Below, piece after piece: positions 1-9,325 of a stretch of DNA of 64,000 nucleotides (position 1 is its first letter; each line of letters begins with the position of its first letter). The position numbers and the translations under genes were made by a program. Origin of the DNA: SZUA-265 sp965651905 (GTDB lineage Bacteria > Myxococcota_A > Polyangia > Polyangiales > Polyangiaceae); the NCBI GenBank assembly GCA_965651905.1, contig CBFGUG010000011.1, positions 62,001 to 126,000 of the forward strand, written 5' to 3'. The notes under the pieces are model-generated. The model had not been told where the DNA came from. It made no database searches and saw nothing but the letters and a program-made list of their open reading frames with translations.

Positions 1-1929
1 GGCAGCCGCGGGTTCATCGAACTCGCGCTGGCGACGCCCGTGTGTTTGTGGTCGGCGTGGCCGTTTTATGTGCGTGCGGTGCGCTCGGTGAAGAACCTGA
101 GCCTCAACATGTTCACCTTGATCGGGCTCGGTGTGAGCGTCGCCTACGGCTACAGTCTGATCGCGACGCTACTGCCTGACGTTTTCCCTGCGTCGTTTCG
201 CGGTCATGGTGGCGAGGTGGCCGTGTATTTCGAGGCCGCCGCCGTGATCGTCACTCTGATCTTGCTCGGGCAGGTGCTCGAACTGCGGGCGCGCAGCCGC
301 ACGGGCGCTGCTATCCAGCAGCTGTTGGGACTCTCCGCCAAGACCGCGCGGCGCTTGCGCGACGACGGCACCGACGAAGACGTCTCTCTGGACGAAGTCA
401 GAGTAGGCGACCGCTTGCGCGTGCGCCCGGGGGAAAAGATCCCCGTCGACGGCGAGGTGCTCGAAGGCCACAGCCACGTGGACGAATCGATGGTCACGGG
501 TGAACCCATTCCCGTCGAAAAGTCTGCGGGCGATCGCGTCATCGGCGCGACGATCAACGGCAATGGCGCACTCGTGATGTCGGCGCAGCAGGTCGGCGAA
601 AGCACGCTGCTATCGCGCATCATCGGCATGGTCGCCGAAGCGCAGCGCAGCCGCGCTCCGATTCAGAAGCTGGCCGACGTGGTCGCGTCCGTGTTCGTGC
701 CCGTGGTCATCGCGGTATCGATAGTGACGTTCATCGCGTGGGCCACGTTGGGACCCGAGCCCGCGTTCTCCACTGCGCTCATCAACGCAGTCGCCGTGCT
801 GATCATCGCGTGCCCGTGTGCACTCGGGCTGGCCACGCCGATGTCGATCATGGTGGCGACGGGCAAGGCGGCGTCACTCGGCGTGCTCTTCAAGGACGCG
901 GAAGCCATCGAAGTGCTGCGCAAGGTGGACACGTTGGTCGTCGACAAGACGGGCACGCTCACCGAAGGTAGGCCAGAGCTCGTCACGGTTTGTGCAGCGG
1001 AGGGCACGAGTGAACGTGAGCTGCTTCGTCTAGCTGCCGCGCTCGAACGCAGTAGTGAGCACCCGGTCGCTGCGGCAATCGTGCGTGGTGCGGAAGCTCG
1101 CGAGGCGGCAGCTCGGGAACCGAAAGCCGCCGACGCGGCGAGTGACGCCTGGGGGTCCAGCCCGAGCTCAGCCACGGTGACGGGTACGTCCGTCGTCGGC
1201 AAGGGCGTGCGCGGCAACGTCGACGGGCGCGACGTGGCCATCGGCAACGCGGCGATGATGAACGAGCTGTCCGCCAATGTGAAGAGTGTGGAGGCGCGCG
1301 CCGAAGAGCTCCGCGCAGAGGGGCAAACGGTCGTGTTCGTCGCGGTCGACGGCAAGTTGGCGGGGCTGTTGGGCGTTGCGGATCCCATCAAGGACAGTAC
1401 TCCCGAGGCCATCGCCGCACTGCACGACGACGGCCTGCGCGTCGTCATGCTCACGGGGGACAGCGAAACGACGGCCCGCGCCGTCGCTAAAAAACTAGGC
1501 ATCGACGAGGTGATCGCAGGCGTGCTGCCCGATCAGAAAGCCGCCAAGGTGGCTGCGCTGCAAAGCGAAGGCGCCGTCGTCGCGATGGCCGGCGACGGCA
1601 TCAACGACGCCCCCGCGCTCGCTCGCGCCGACGTCGGTATCGCCATGGGCACGGGCACCGACGTCGCGATGGAAAGCGCGGGTGTTACCCTGCTGCGCGG
1701 CGATCTGCGCGGCATCGTCCGTGCGCGCCAACTCTCCCGCCAGACCATGGCCAACATCCGCCAAAACCTGTTCTTCGCGTTCGCCTACAACACGGCAGGC
1801 GTCCCCATCGCCGCAGGCGTGCTCTACCCATTCTTCGGCATCCTGCTGTCGCCGATGTTCGCCGCCGCCGCCATGAGCCTGAGCTCGGTGAGCGTGATCG
1901 GCAACGCGTTGAGGCTCAGGCGTGGGTGA
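1..1929 (+). CDS. copA: Cu(+)-exporting P-type ATPase, 5' end cut by window
   Basis: P1B-type ATPase that pumps monovalent copper out of the cytoplasm. The reading frame is open from base 1, so the gene starts left of the window and the N-terminal metal-binding domain is not visible. Seen in order: actuator motif TGE (near 490-507), the intramembrane CPC metal site (811-819), the phosphorylation motif DKTGT (943-957), the nucleotide-binding HP dipeptide (1060-1065), and GDGINDAP (near 1591-1614). The last helices carry YN and MxxxSS residues typical of Cu(+) rather than Zn/Cd pumps. An Ala-rich insert follows the HP motif. A strong hairpin lies just after the stop. Other copper genes in the window (cusCBA, SCO1 fusion) fit this role. 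Confidence 0.95.
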   Translation, partial: GSRGFIELALATPVCLWSAWPFYVRAVRSVKNLSLNMFTLIGLGVSVAYGYSLIATLLPDVFPASFRGHGGEVAVYFEAAAVIVTLILLGQVLELRARSRTGAAIQQLLGLSAKTARRLRDDGTDEDVSLDEVRVGDRLRVRPGEKIPVDGEVLEGHSHVDESMVTGEPIPVEKSAGDRVIGATINGNGALVMSAQQVGESTLLSRIIGMVAEAQRSRAPIQKLADVVASVFVPVVIAVSIVTFIAWATLGPEPAFSTALINAVAVLIIACPCALGLATPMSIMVATGKAASLGVLFKDAEAIEVLRKVDTLVVDKTGTLTEGRPELVTVCAAEGTSERELLRLAAALERSSEHPVAAAIVRGAEAREAAAREPKAADAASDAWGSSPSSATVTGTSVVGKGVRGNVDGRDVAIGNAAMMNELSANVKSVEARAEELRAEGQTVVFVAVDGKLAGLLGVADPIKDSTPEAIAALHDDGLRVVMLTGDSETTARAVAKKLGIDEVIAGVLPDQKAAKVAALQSEGAVVAMAGDGINDAPALARADVGIAMGTGTDVAMESAGVTLLRGDLRGIVRARQLSRQTMANIRQNLFFAFAYNTAGVPIAAGVLYPFFGILLSPMFAAAAMSLSSVSVIGNALRLRRG

Positions 1930-1952
1930 GGGAAGGGCACGCCCCAGACGCA

Positions 1953-1982
1953 AGAAACCCCGCGACTGAGCACGGGGTTTCT
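1953..1982. terminator. Bidirectional hairpin terminator between copA and the porin gene
   Basis: Ten-base perfect inverted repeat, AGAAACCCCG at 1953-1962 and CGGGGTTTCT at 1973-1982, with a 10-base loop. It sits between convergent genes (copA ends at 1929, the porin-like gene ends at 2024). The T-run is short, so efficiency is uncertain. It resembles the tRNA-Asn terminator at 20130-20157, which also has AAACCCCGCG in its stem. Confidence 0.7.
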
Positions 1983-2023
1983 GCGAGATCCGCCGCAAGG
2001 CAGCGGAGGTTGGTCCGCTCAGC

Positions 2024-3634
2024 TCAGAAGAGCACCTCGGCGCGGAAGCGGCCGCTGATAGCGTTGTTGGTGTAGGTCTGGTCGAAGGTGTCGACGGTGT
2101 TGGAGGCGTGAGAGAGCACGAACTTCATGAAGAATTGCTCCCACAAGGTGTACTGCACGACGCCGAAGAGCAAACGCTGCTTGTTGGTGTCCACGCTGCC
2201 GAAGCGATCGCTGTCCGGGTTGTTGTCGACGCGGAAGTTTTCGTAGCTGTTCCAGAATGCGCCCAAACCGAAGATGAGTGGTTGGTGCCCGGGGCTCGCG
2301 TTCAGGAAGCCGCCAACGGTCTGAACGGTGTTACTCGCGTTCAGATCTGCTTCGCCGAAGAAGTCCAATTGATCTTGGTAGCCGCGGGCGAAGCTACCGC
2401 CGAACTCCACGTAAGGATCGAGCACGACTTGCGCGCCGAAGCCAAAGCCGTTGCGCCTGTCGCGGACGTTTGCCGTGCTGTCCTGAGGAATCGCGTTTCC
2501 GTACTCCCAACCACCTTTGAGCTTCAGCCAGCCGATGTCGAAGATCAACGAGGGGCGCACGTCGATCTGATACGGAGTCGATGTGGCGTTACCCGTACCG
2601 AGGTGACCGAGGAGCTCGGCGCGCAAGTACTCCGTCGGGTAAACATGTAGCGCGTAGGCGCCCAAGGTGAAGTCTTGACGGTCCCAGAAGTAGCTGAGCC
2701 CGTAACCGTCCGTGGGCGGGTCGATCGACGAGGTGCTACTTCGTACCAGAGCGCCGAGTCGTTCGAGTGTCATCAGATCGAGCGCCATACCGTAGTGGTT
2801 GGCAATTTCCCAACCCTGGAAACGCCCGACGGTCACGTCGAACAGGCCCCATTTGCCGGCACGTACGAACACGTCGTCCGTGGTCGCCAATACGCCCGTT
2901 GCTGGGTTGGGGATCATGTCACCCGACGCCACGAACTCGGCGTTGCCTTGTACGAACCAACCGTCACCAGCGTTGTACGTCGGGGTAACCCGAAACACGC
3001 CGCGCGTCTGAGTCGTCCAGCGCGTCTGGTCGTTGATGTTGGACTCGGCCAGGCTCTCGTCGACGGAAATTTGCGTGTGACTGAGGTCGTTCCAGATGTA
3101 GCCAGAGAGGCCGATGCGCAGTCCTGTCTTGTTGGCGATCTGTGGCATGTAGGGCCACTGCTGGCCGTGGAACGTGCGCCACAAAGAGCCGTACTTGAGG
3201 CCGCGGATCTGCCCCTCGGGATACGCAGATCCGGGGAGGCGCTCGAGTCCGATCAGCGCGACGGTCTCCTCCCGTTCCGGGCTCGTACCCGTTGCCGTAT
3301 CGGCAGTGGGCTCGGGCTCGCGGACGCCGCGGTCCTCGTCAGCGGCCTCGTCGGCGGGCGGTTGCTCGTCAGTAGGGTCGGGGGCGTCTGGTTCAGGCTC
3401 GGGTGCTGCCTCAGGCTCAGGCTCTGGTTCTGGTTCGGGCTCGGGTTCTGGTTCAGGCTCGGGTGCCGCCTCAGGCTCGGGCGTTTCGTCGCTGGGCTCA
3501 TCGATGGGTGCAGTGGGATCCGCGGCGTCGTCAGCTGGGTCGAATTGCGCGAATGCAGGTGTGTGTAAGGTCAGGTAGACCGCAGCTAGAGACAAAGCTG
3601 TGCCCAGCCCGAAACCATATCGTCGAGAAGTCAT
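2024..3634 (-). CDS. Porin-like outer-membrane beta-barrel protein with Glu/Pro-rich N-terminal linker
   Basis: A 536-residue exported protein. A signal peptide ends near residue 29 (AFAQ). A strongly acidic, proline-rich stretch follows, with repeated Glu-Pro dipeptides (about residues 31-120), and then about 390 residues with alternating aromatic/polar strands and a C-terminal Phe, as expected of an outer-membrane barrel. I do not recognise a named family. It lies 41 bases downstream of the GH3 glycosidase gene on the same strand, so the two are probably co-transcribed and the barrel may pass sugars released by that enzyme (inference). The Glu/Pro stretch could be a stiff periplasmic spacer. 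The ATG at 3632-3634 is well placed, but the ribosome-binding site is weak. Confidence 0.7.
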   Translation of the reverse strand: MTSRRYGFGLGTALSLAAVYLTLHTPAFAQFDPADDAADPTAPIDEPSDETPEPEAAPEPEPEPEPEPEPEPEPEAAPEPEPDAPDPTDEQPPADEAADEDRGVREPEPTADTATGTSPEREETVALIGLERLPGSAYPEGQIRGLKYGSLWRTFHGQQWPYMPQIANKTGLRIGLSGYIWNDLSHTQISVDESLAESNINDQTRWTTQTRGVFRVTPTYNAGDGWFVQGNAEFVASGDMIPNPATGVLATTDDVFVRAGKWGLFDVTVGRFQGWEIANHYGMALDLMTLERLGALVRSSTSSIDPPTDGYGLSYFWDRQDFTLGAYALHVYPTEYLRAELLGHLGTGNATSTPYQIDVRPSLIFDIGWLKLKGGWEYGNAIPQDSTANVRDRRNGFGFGAQVVLDPYVEFGGSFARGYQDQLDFFGEADLNASNTVQTVGGFLNASPGHQPLIFGLGAFWNSYENFRVDNNPDSDRFGSVDTNKQRLLFGVVQYTLWEQFFMKFVLSHASNTVDTFDQTYTNNAISGRFRAEVLF

Positions 3635-3675
3635 GTTGCTATTATTCCGATGTCTTGGTCGTGTCTTGGTGGCGT

Positions 3676-6210
3676 TCAGTCGCCGTTAACCATCACCGTG
3701 CCTGCGATGGCGCCGGTTTCTGCATCTGCCGCGTTCTTGCCGACCAGGACTTGGTACTCACCGCTGTCGACGACCCACCTGCCATCAACTCCGCCTTCCC
3801 AGCGACGCAGGTCGCGGATGCGCAGGGGCAGCTCTGCCGTCACGGTTTGCCCTGCGGGCACCGAGACACGCGCGAAGCTCTTGAGTTCCTTCCACGGGCG
3901 ATGACCCGTGAAGCCTTCAGGCTTCGGTGGCGGCTTGACGAACAACATCGCGACCTCGTCGCCGTCCACTGTCCCACTGTTGGTGATGTCGACGGTGATG
4001 TTGAAGATGGCGTCCTTGTTAGCAGCTTCACAAGGCACGGCCAATCCCGAGTATTCGAACGTCGTGTAGCTCAGGCCATGGCCGAAGGGGAACACCATGT
4101 CGACGGGCGTGCCCTCGACGTATTGCCGGCGGTCGAACTCACGATAGCCGAAGAAGTAACCCATCGTGGTGGCGAGCTCTTGGTCGCGGAACGTCACGAG
4201 CTCGTCCTCTTCCGGCCACGCCATGGGCATCTTGCCGGAGAAGTTGGCATCGCCGAAGATCAGCTTGCCGAGGGCCAGACCACCCGCTTGTCCGGGGTAA
4301 CCCGCCCAGATGGTGGCCTGCTTTTGATTACCATGGCTCAGCCAGGGCACGTTCACGATCGAACCACCCTGCACGATGATCACCGTGGGCTTGTCCAGAT
4401 CGAGCACGCTCATGATGTAGTCGTTCTGGCCTGGGGGAAGGTTGAGCGACGCGCGATCGCCGCCTGAGGCGATCGCGTACTCTTCGCCTTCGTCTGCTGG
4501 CGTGTAACCCACGGCCACCACGATGGCTTCCGTGTCCGCGCTGATCTCACCGAGAGCGCCATTGACGTTGTCGACGGTGACCACCGTGCGGTCACCCGAC
4601 ACGGCTTCGATTCCTTTGAACGGGCCGTAGGAACGTTCCGGATCGGCGTTCACGCGGCTCGAGCCGCGGTCACCCAGCGCGGGTTGCGTGGCGTAGAAGA
4701 ACGTACAAGCTCTCGTCGCCGTTTCCACACCCTGCACGGTGGTTGGCTCGTCGAAGCCACAGCTCTTGGGTACGGACGAGCTGATGAGCGAAAACGCTTG
4801 CTCGGGCCCCACGACGGCGACCTTGGAGGCTGTCAGCGGTAGCACGGGCGTGCCGTCGAGACCGTTGGTCAACAGCACTGCAGACTTGATCGCGGCCTCT
4901 TCGGCCAACGCCTCGTGTTCGGGGTTGGGCGTAATGGAGCCTTCCGTGAGCGTCGATACGGGCGCCTTCTTGCTCCACCCGTCAGTGTCGCGCGCGGAGT
5001 TGAACAGGTACTTTTGCGTCAGCACGCGCCGCGCCGCGTCCGTGACGTACTGTTGGTTGGCGGCAGGCAGGTTGGTCTGGTTGTAGTAGAAGGTCCAAGG
5101 CACTTCGACATCGAGCCCCGCGTCGACCGCTTGGATGGCGATACTCTGGGCGGCAGAAGGATCCGTCGGTGCGGTTTGGTCACCCGGCATGGCCCACCAA
5201 TCCGTCAGCACGAAGCCGCCGAAGCCGAACCCTCCTTCGGAGATGGGACCCTTGAGGATGTCTCTGAGCAGCAATGGATCCAGCACTGCTTTGACGCCGT
5301 TGATCAGGTTGTAGGCCGCCATCACGCAGCCGATGGCGCCGTCTTGGACGACCATTTCGAAGTGACGGCCGTAGACCTCTCGCAGCGTCTGCTGATCCAT
5401 GATCGCGTTCTGCGTCGAGCGGCGATCCTCGATATTGTTGGCCGCCCAGTGTTTGGCGCAGCCCACCACGTACTCCTGGACGCCGACCGTGTAGGCCGTC
5501 GCCATGCGGCCGATGTGATACATGTCCTCGCCGTACGTTTCCTGCGTACGCCCCCAGTACGGGTGGCGGACGATGTTCATACAGGGACCGAGGTTGATGT
5601 TGTTTTTCGAGGCTGCTGTCTCGTCGCCGATGGCAGAACCCACACGCCTTTCGAGGTCTACATCCCAAGACGCGGCACGCAACGAAGGCGTCGGGAAAGC
5701 GGTCGCGAAGTTCTTGTTATCGTTGGGGCGGTTGTCCTGACGGGCGTCGAGGTTCACGCCACGACCGGCGTCACGATAGCGGTACCCTCGGATGACGCCG
5801 AAGCCAGGGATGTCGACGTCTGGGCTGCGTTGGATGTCCTGCCAATTGCGCTCGGCACCATCCACGCCCATCAGCTGCGTGTACTTTTGCTCGGGGCCCA
5901 TCACGGCCAGCGTGTTCTCGACTTGCGTCGCGATCTCTTCAGGCACCACGTAGGACTGCATCGACGTCGGGTCGAACTGCTGGGTGGGAGCAGCGCTGCA
6001 CTCGGCGGGCAACGCGGGGTCTTGCACGCCGCCTGTGTTGTTTCCCGTCGGGTTCGTGCCTGTGCCTCCGCCGTTGTTAGAAACATTCACCCCGTCCTTC
6101 GCCTGCTCGAAAGCGTCTAGGGTCTTGTCTGTGTGGCCGCATGCCGAGGTCAGTGCGAACAGCAGGATGGGGGTGATGGCGGACTGGGATAGGGGAATGG
6201 ACCGGCTCAT
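3676..6210 (-). CDS. Glycoside hydrolase family 3 lipoprotein (beta-glucosidase/xylosidase type)
   Basis: An 844-residue GH3 enzyme that would remove terminal beta-linked sugars from oligosaccharides. A lipoprotein signal ends in LTSA-Cys24. The N-terminal barrel domain has the KHW..N substrate-binding motif and a nucleophile site VLTDWW, where Asp337 is the predicted nucleophile (the family usually has SDW, here TDW). The C-terminal alpha/beta domain is followed by a fibronectin-III-like domain (roughly the last 120 residues). It is the first gene of a likely two-gene unit with the porin-like gene. With the GH11 and GH9 lipoproteins elsewhere in the window it points to breakdown of xylan or cellulose. 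Substrate specificity cannot be read from the sequence. Confidence 0.9.
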   Translation of the reverse strand: MSRSIPLSQSAITPILLFALTSACGHTDKTLDAFEQAKDGVNVSNNGGGTGTNPTGNNTGGVQDPALPAECSAAPTQQFDPTSMQSYVVPEEIATQVENTLAVMGPEQKYTQLMGVDGAERNWQDIQRSPDVDIPGFGVIRGYRYRDAGRGVNLDARQDNRPNDNKNFATAFPTPSLRAASWDVDLERRVGSAIGDETAASKNNINLGPCMNIVRHPYWGRTQETYGEDMYHIGRMATAYTVGVQEYVVGCAKHWAANNIEDRRSTQNAIMDQQTLREVYGRHFEMVVQDGAIGCVMAAYNLINGVKAVLDPLLLRDILKGPISEGGFGFGGFVLTDWWAMPGDQTAPTDPSAAQSIAIQAVDAGLDVEVPWTFYYNQTNLPAANQQYVTDAARRVLTQKYLFNSARDTDGWSKKAPVSTLTEGSITPNPEHEALAEEAAIKSAVLLTNGLDGTPVLPLTASKVAVVGPEQAFSLISSSVPKSCGFDEPTTVQGVETATRACTFFYATQPALGDRGSSRVNADPERSYGPFKGIEAVSGDRTVVTVDNVNGALGEISADTEAIVVAVGYTPADEGEEYAIASGGDRASLNLPPGQNDYIMSVLDLDKPTVIIVQGGSIVNVPWLSHGNQKQATIWAGYPGQAGGLALGKLIFGDANFSGKMPMAWPEEDELVTFRDQELATTMGYFFGYREFDRRQYVEGTPVDMVFPFGHGLSYTTFEYSGLAVPCEAANKDAIFNITVDITNSGTVDGDEVAMLFVKPPPKPEGFTGHRPWKELKSFARVSVPAGQTVTAELPLRIRDLRRWEGGVDGRWVVDSGEYQVLVGKNAADAETGAIAGTVMVNGD

Positions 6211-6988
6211 GTTCGGAGCTCCTTGGGACTAGTGGCTGGAGGCTTTCAAAATCGGTGGCGGGGCTGGCAAGACCCCAGTGAACCACTCGTGTGTCACCGG
6301 GGGCGCGGGGCTCCTCGGCGCAATGTGGTGCGCAGACCAAGAATCTCTTGCTCGCCCCGAAGTTTCGGCAACGGGGCTATACACTTATCTCGCTGCGGGG
6401 TAAGTCAAAAAAGACGCCTGACGTGAGGTTTTGGGAGCGTTACCACGAGTTCCGGGCTTGCCAAAACGATCCAGGCTGGATCTCATGGGGCTCGTGGATC
6501 TGGCTACCGCGAAACTTTCCTGTCGCCGTTTCCGGACTCGACGAGCAGGTGACGCTTGCGAACTAACCATGCCTTAGGATGCCGCGCTTCGCCCGCGCTC
6601 ATCACGAAATCGACCAAATATGGAAACGCCACCAACTTCGAACGCAGCATCGGGGTTCGGCGATCGCTGTTCGATCGTGATCGATGATGAGCGTGAACCA
6701 TTGTTGATACGCTAGCCGTCCGCGCGGAGATCATCGGCAACCGAGGGCTGAACACGCTGTCATCGCTGGTGTGCTCCGAGCGTATGGGGGGCGGAGGTGA
6801 TCAGCAGTTTAGCGTACAGCCCAAAAATCCAGCCGTGCTATCTCGGCGAATCATCATCGCGACTGCGATCGGCCCGCGACGGGTGACGGGCCTTTTCACG
6901 ACTCGAGCAAAACATTTTCGATCTGGGAAAATCGCGGCTGTGATTAACGCTCGCGACCACGCACGGCGCGCGAGCCACAGCGACTCCG
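6211..6988. other. Gene-poor stretch upstream of the GH3 gene
   Basis: About 780 bases between the divergent side of the GH3 gene and the end of the 287-residue hypothetical gene. Short open frames exist on both strands, but none has a ribosome-binding site, domain or codon pattern I would defend. It should hold the GH3 promoter. A 15-base palindrome lies at 6468-6482 and is listed separately. Confidence 0.5.
6468..6482. promoter_or_regulatory. 15-base palindrome, possible operator
   Basis: GATCCAG, one base, CTGGATC: seven-base perfect arms with a one-base centre, about 260 bases upstream of the GH3 start. Symmetric sites of this kind often bind dimeric repressors such as LacI-type sugar regulators, but no regulator gene is adjacent, so the role is a guess. 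Confidence 0.25.
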
Positions 6989-7852
6989 CTACGTGGACGC
7001 AGGACCGCTGGGCCTGGTGCTGCGCGAGCCGCTGCGGCGTCGGGATGCGTAAAGTGACGGGACGACTGCGTCGGCGCCTCGGCTGCCCCAGAGTAAGAAC
7101 GTGATGGCCCGCCTGGTTTCGTCGTATGCGCGCACGAACAGCGTGAAGGCACGAGCGCGTTGCTTGGCAGACTTGCGGCGTTGCTTGCTGCGCTCGCTGC
7201 CGATGGCTCGCAAGATGCGGTCAGCGAGCGTCTCTGCGTGATCGAGCTGGGTCAGCGTCAGGGGCGACTTGCCGTCCAGATCTGGCCAAGCCTTCCGCAG
7301 CAAGCTGCTCAGTCCCAGGAGTTCGAAGGCCAGATGCCGATGGCTGCGCTCACGCGTGCCGCGCTTCGGCGCAGCGCGCGGCAAAACACCGTGGCGCGCC
7401 AGATTCTCGAGTTCACCTCTGAGGAGATCGCGCAGCTGCCGCGCCCGAGCCACGGTCAGTGGCAGCTCATCACCATGACTCGCGTGCGAGATGTGGAGCG
7501 CGTGAGCGTGAGTCAGCGCTCGCGTGTAGCGCTCCAGGCCTTCGATACGCGTCATGTTCACCTGTCTGAGCTCCGCAATTTGGGCCAAGAACGGGCGTAA
7601 CCTGGCGATGGTCGCCAGCGATGTCGCGACGCATGACGGCACGTCGAGGTTGACGCGAAGCACGTCGGAGTCCGGCAGCTGTCGCATCTCTTCGAGGCAC
7701 TCGGCGTAAGCCTGTTCGCTCAGCGAGGTGGAGGGGTTTGGGCTGGGACGCCGAGAGGACGCAGGAAAAGCAGTGTTGGACACTTCTGCTGGTCGGTCGC
7801 CAGTCGCTGAGGTTGCGCGTTTTTTCCGACGCGGTCGCCAGCGCTCGCGCAA
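6989..7852 (-). CDS. Conserved hypothetical protein of a myxobacterial paralogue family
   Basis: A 287-residue basic, mostly helical protein without signal peptide or membrane segment. The C-terminal third carries a pattern, FVRAYDETRRAITFL followed by PSLYA, that I recall from multi-copy hypothetical proteins of large-genome myxobacteria. No function is known to me. The N-terminal 40 residues are low-complexity and rich in Arg/Ser/Pro, so the true start may lie further inside (for example near the Met before RQLPDS). It is divergent from arsC. Confidence 0.6.
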   Translation of the reverse strand: MRERWRPRRKKRATSATGDRPAEVSNTAFPASSRRPSPNPSTSLSEQAYAECLEEMRQLPDSDVLRVNLDVPSCVATSLATIARLRPFLAQIAELRQVNMTRIEGLERYTRALTHAHALHISHASHGDELPLTVARARQLRDLLRGELENLARHGVLPRAAPKRGTRERSHRHLAFELLGLSSLLRKAWPDLDGKSPLTLTQLDHAETLADRILRAIGSERSKQRRKSAKQRARAFTLFVRAYDETRRAITFLLWGSRGADAVVPSLYASRRRSGSRSTRPSGPAST

Positions 7853-8178
7853 GGCGCGGTCCGCTGCATCTCAGCTTGGGGGTGGCTGCCGCTGGCAGCA
7901 TCACCCTGCCTGCGAACTCGCGCGAGCTACCGTGAGCTGGTGCGAGTTCGCTCGCAGCTCGGGGTGGCTGCTGGCAGCTGGCGTTGCCCATCCAACCAGC
8001 TTGCTCCAACTGCCCAGTGCGAAGACCACGCCTGGCCGGACTTTGTCGAACTCCGTTGAGCTTGGGTGACATCTTCGGCAGCGAGCGATCTCTGCGGGTA
8101 GTTGGCTGAACCTCTCGCCAAGTAGGCGTGCTAGCGTCGCTGCTGCTGTACCGCTCCCGACGAGCGGCACACTAGATC
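7853..8178. other. Intergenic region between divergent genes with direct and inverted repeats
   Basis: A 326-base spacer between the hypothetical gene and arsC. It contains an inverted repeat (GCGAACTCGC at 7912-7921, GCGAGTTCGC at 7942-7951). This is flanked by an imperfect direct repeat, GGGGTGGCTGC followed by TGGCAGC, near 7877-7899 and 7961-7981. It should hold the arsC promoter. I saw no ArsR-type regulator gene next to it. Confidence 0.45.
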
Positions 8179-8601
8179 ATGAGTATCGTCATTCATCACA
8201 ACCCCGATTGCGGCACGTCTCGTAACGTGCTCGCCATTCTTCGCGCGACGGGCCATGAGCCCACGGTCATTCATTACGTCGACGTGGGGTGGACGCGCGA
8301 GCAACTGCTCGGTCTGTTCGCCGCGGCGGACTTGACGCCGCGCACGGCGCTGCGCGAGGTCCGTTCTCCTGCCGCTGAGTTGGGGCTCTTGGCAGACGGC
8401 GTGACCGACGACGCCATCTTGGCGGCGATGGTCGAACACCCCGTGCTCGTGAACCGTCCGATCGTGTGCACGCGCAAGGGCGTCAGACTGTGTCGGCCGT
8501 GTGAGGCGGTGTTCGAGCTGCTCGATCAGCTGCCGCCCGGGCCGCTCGCCAAGGAGAGCGGTGAGTTGCTGATCGACGCAGAGGGGCGCCGTGTCGAGTG
8601 A
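8179..8601 (+). CDS. arsC: Arsenate reductase, glutaredoxin-dependent ArsC type
   Basis: A 140-residue protein that reduces arsenate to arsenite with glutathione/glutaredoxin as electron donor. It begins with the ArsC signature IHHNPDCGTSRN, where Cys11 is the predicted catalytic cysteine, and has the later family motifs ELGLLADG and LVNRPIV. Length and order match proteobacterial ArsC. The stop overlaps the arsH start by 11 bases, so the two genes are translationally coupled. No arsenite efflux pump (ArsB/Acr3) is seen nearby. Confidence 0.95.
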   Translation: MSIVIHHNPDCGTSRNVLAILRATGHEPTVIHYVDVGWTREQLLGLFAAADLTPRTALREVRSPAAELGLLADGVTDDAILAAMVEHPVLVNRPIVCTRKGVRLCRPCEAVFELLDQLPPGPLAKESGELLIDAEGRRVE

Positions 8602-9325
8602 GCAGAGTGTGCCCGTGCCCGACCACATCGACGCGGACTTGCCGCGCCACTCGGTCGAGAGTGTGTGCCGCGAGCTGGGTATCGAAGCGCCTGACGCTCC
8701 GCCGAAGCTCCTCATTCTGTACGGGTCGCTGCGCGAGACGAGTTTCAGCCGTCGACTGGCCGCCGAAGTCGAGCGGGTGCTCACGAAGTTCGGCGCCGAA
8801 GTGCGCGTTTTTCACGCCCACCAGTTGCCCGTCTTCGATCGCACCTCGAACGATCACCCAGAGGTCGTGCGGCTGCGCGCGTGGTCGCACTGGTCGGACG
8901 GGCACGTTTGGATTTCGCCCGAGCAACACGGCAGCATGACCGCGGCCTTCAAGAATCAAATCGACTGGATCCCGCTGTCGGACGGCGCCATGCGACCGAC
9001 GCAAGGACGGACGGTCGCCCTGATGGAAGTTTCGGGCGGCTCTCAGTCGTTCAATGCCGTCAATCAACTGCGCATCTTGGGGCGTTGGATGCGGATGTTC
9101 GTGATTCCGAATCAGTCGTCGGTGCCCAAGGCTTGGCAGGAGTTCGACTCGGACGGACGCATGAAACCCTCCGAGTATCGGGACCGGGTCGTCGACGTGT
9201 GCGAAGAGCTGTTTCGCTTCACCGTGCTGTTGCGCGATCGCAGGGATGCGCTGGCTGTGCGCTACAGCGAGCAGAAGCAGTTGGCGCGCAAGGGGCAGCT
9301 CAACAAGGGGTTGGGTGTCGAGTAG
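8591..9325 (+). CDS. arsH: ArsH-type NADPH-dependent FMN reductase (organoarsenical oxidase)
   Basis: A 244-residue flavodoxin-like flavoprotein. ArsH proteins oxidise trivalent methyl- and aryl-arsenicals to less toxic pentavalent forms. The phosphate-binding loop LYGSLRETSFSR lies near residue 39. The SPEQHGSMT and FKNQIDWIP motifs, and the C-terminal LLRDR..AL region, are typical of the family. The start is GTG inside the end of arsC (11-base overlap), and its own end overlaps the likely start of the next gene in the same way. Confidence 0.93.
   Translation: MSSEQSVPVPDHIDADLPRHSVESVCRELGIEAPDAPPKLLILYGSLRETSFSRRLAAEVERVLTKFGAEVRVFHAHQLPVFDRTSNDHPEVVRLRAWSHWSDGHVWISPEQHGSMTAAFKNQIDWIPLSDGAMRPTQGRTVALMEVSGGSQSFNAVNQLRILGRWMRMFVIPNQSSVPKAWQEFDSDGRMKPSEYRDRVVDVCEELFRFTVLLRDRRDALAVRYSEQKQLARKGQLNKGLGVE

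Noticed and set aside
663..1502. Long minus-strand open frame within copA
   Set aside because: Shadow of a well-supported CopA; Ser/Thr/Ala-rich translation typical of antisense in high-GC DNA.
6291..6566. Small plus-strand open frame (91 residues) upstream of GH3
   Set aside because: No ribosome-binding site, no recognised motif, and composition like non-coding DNA.
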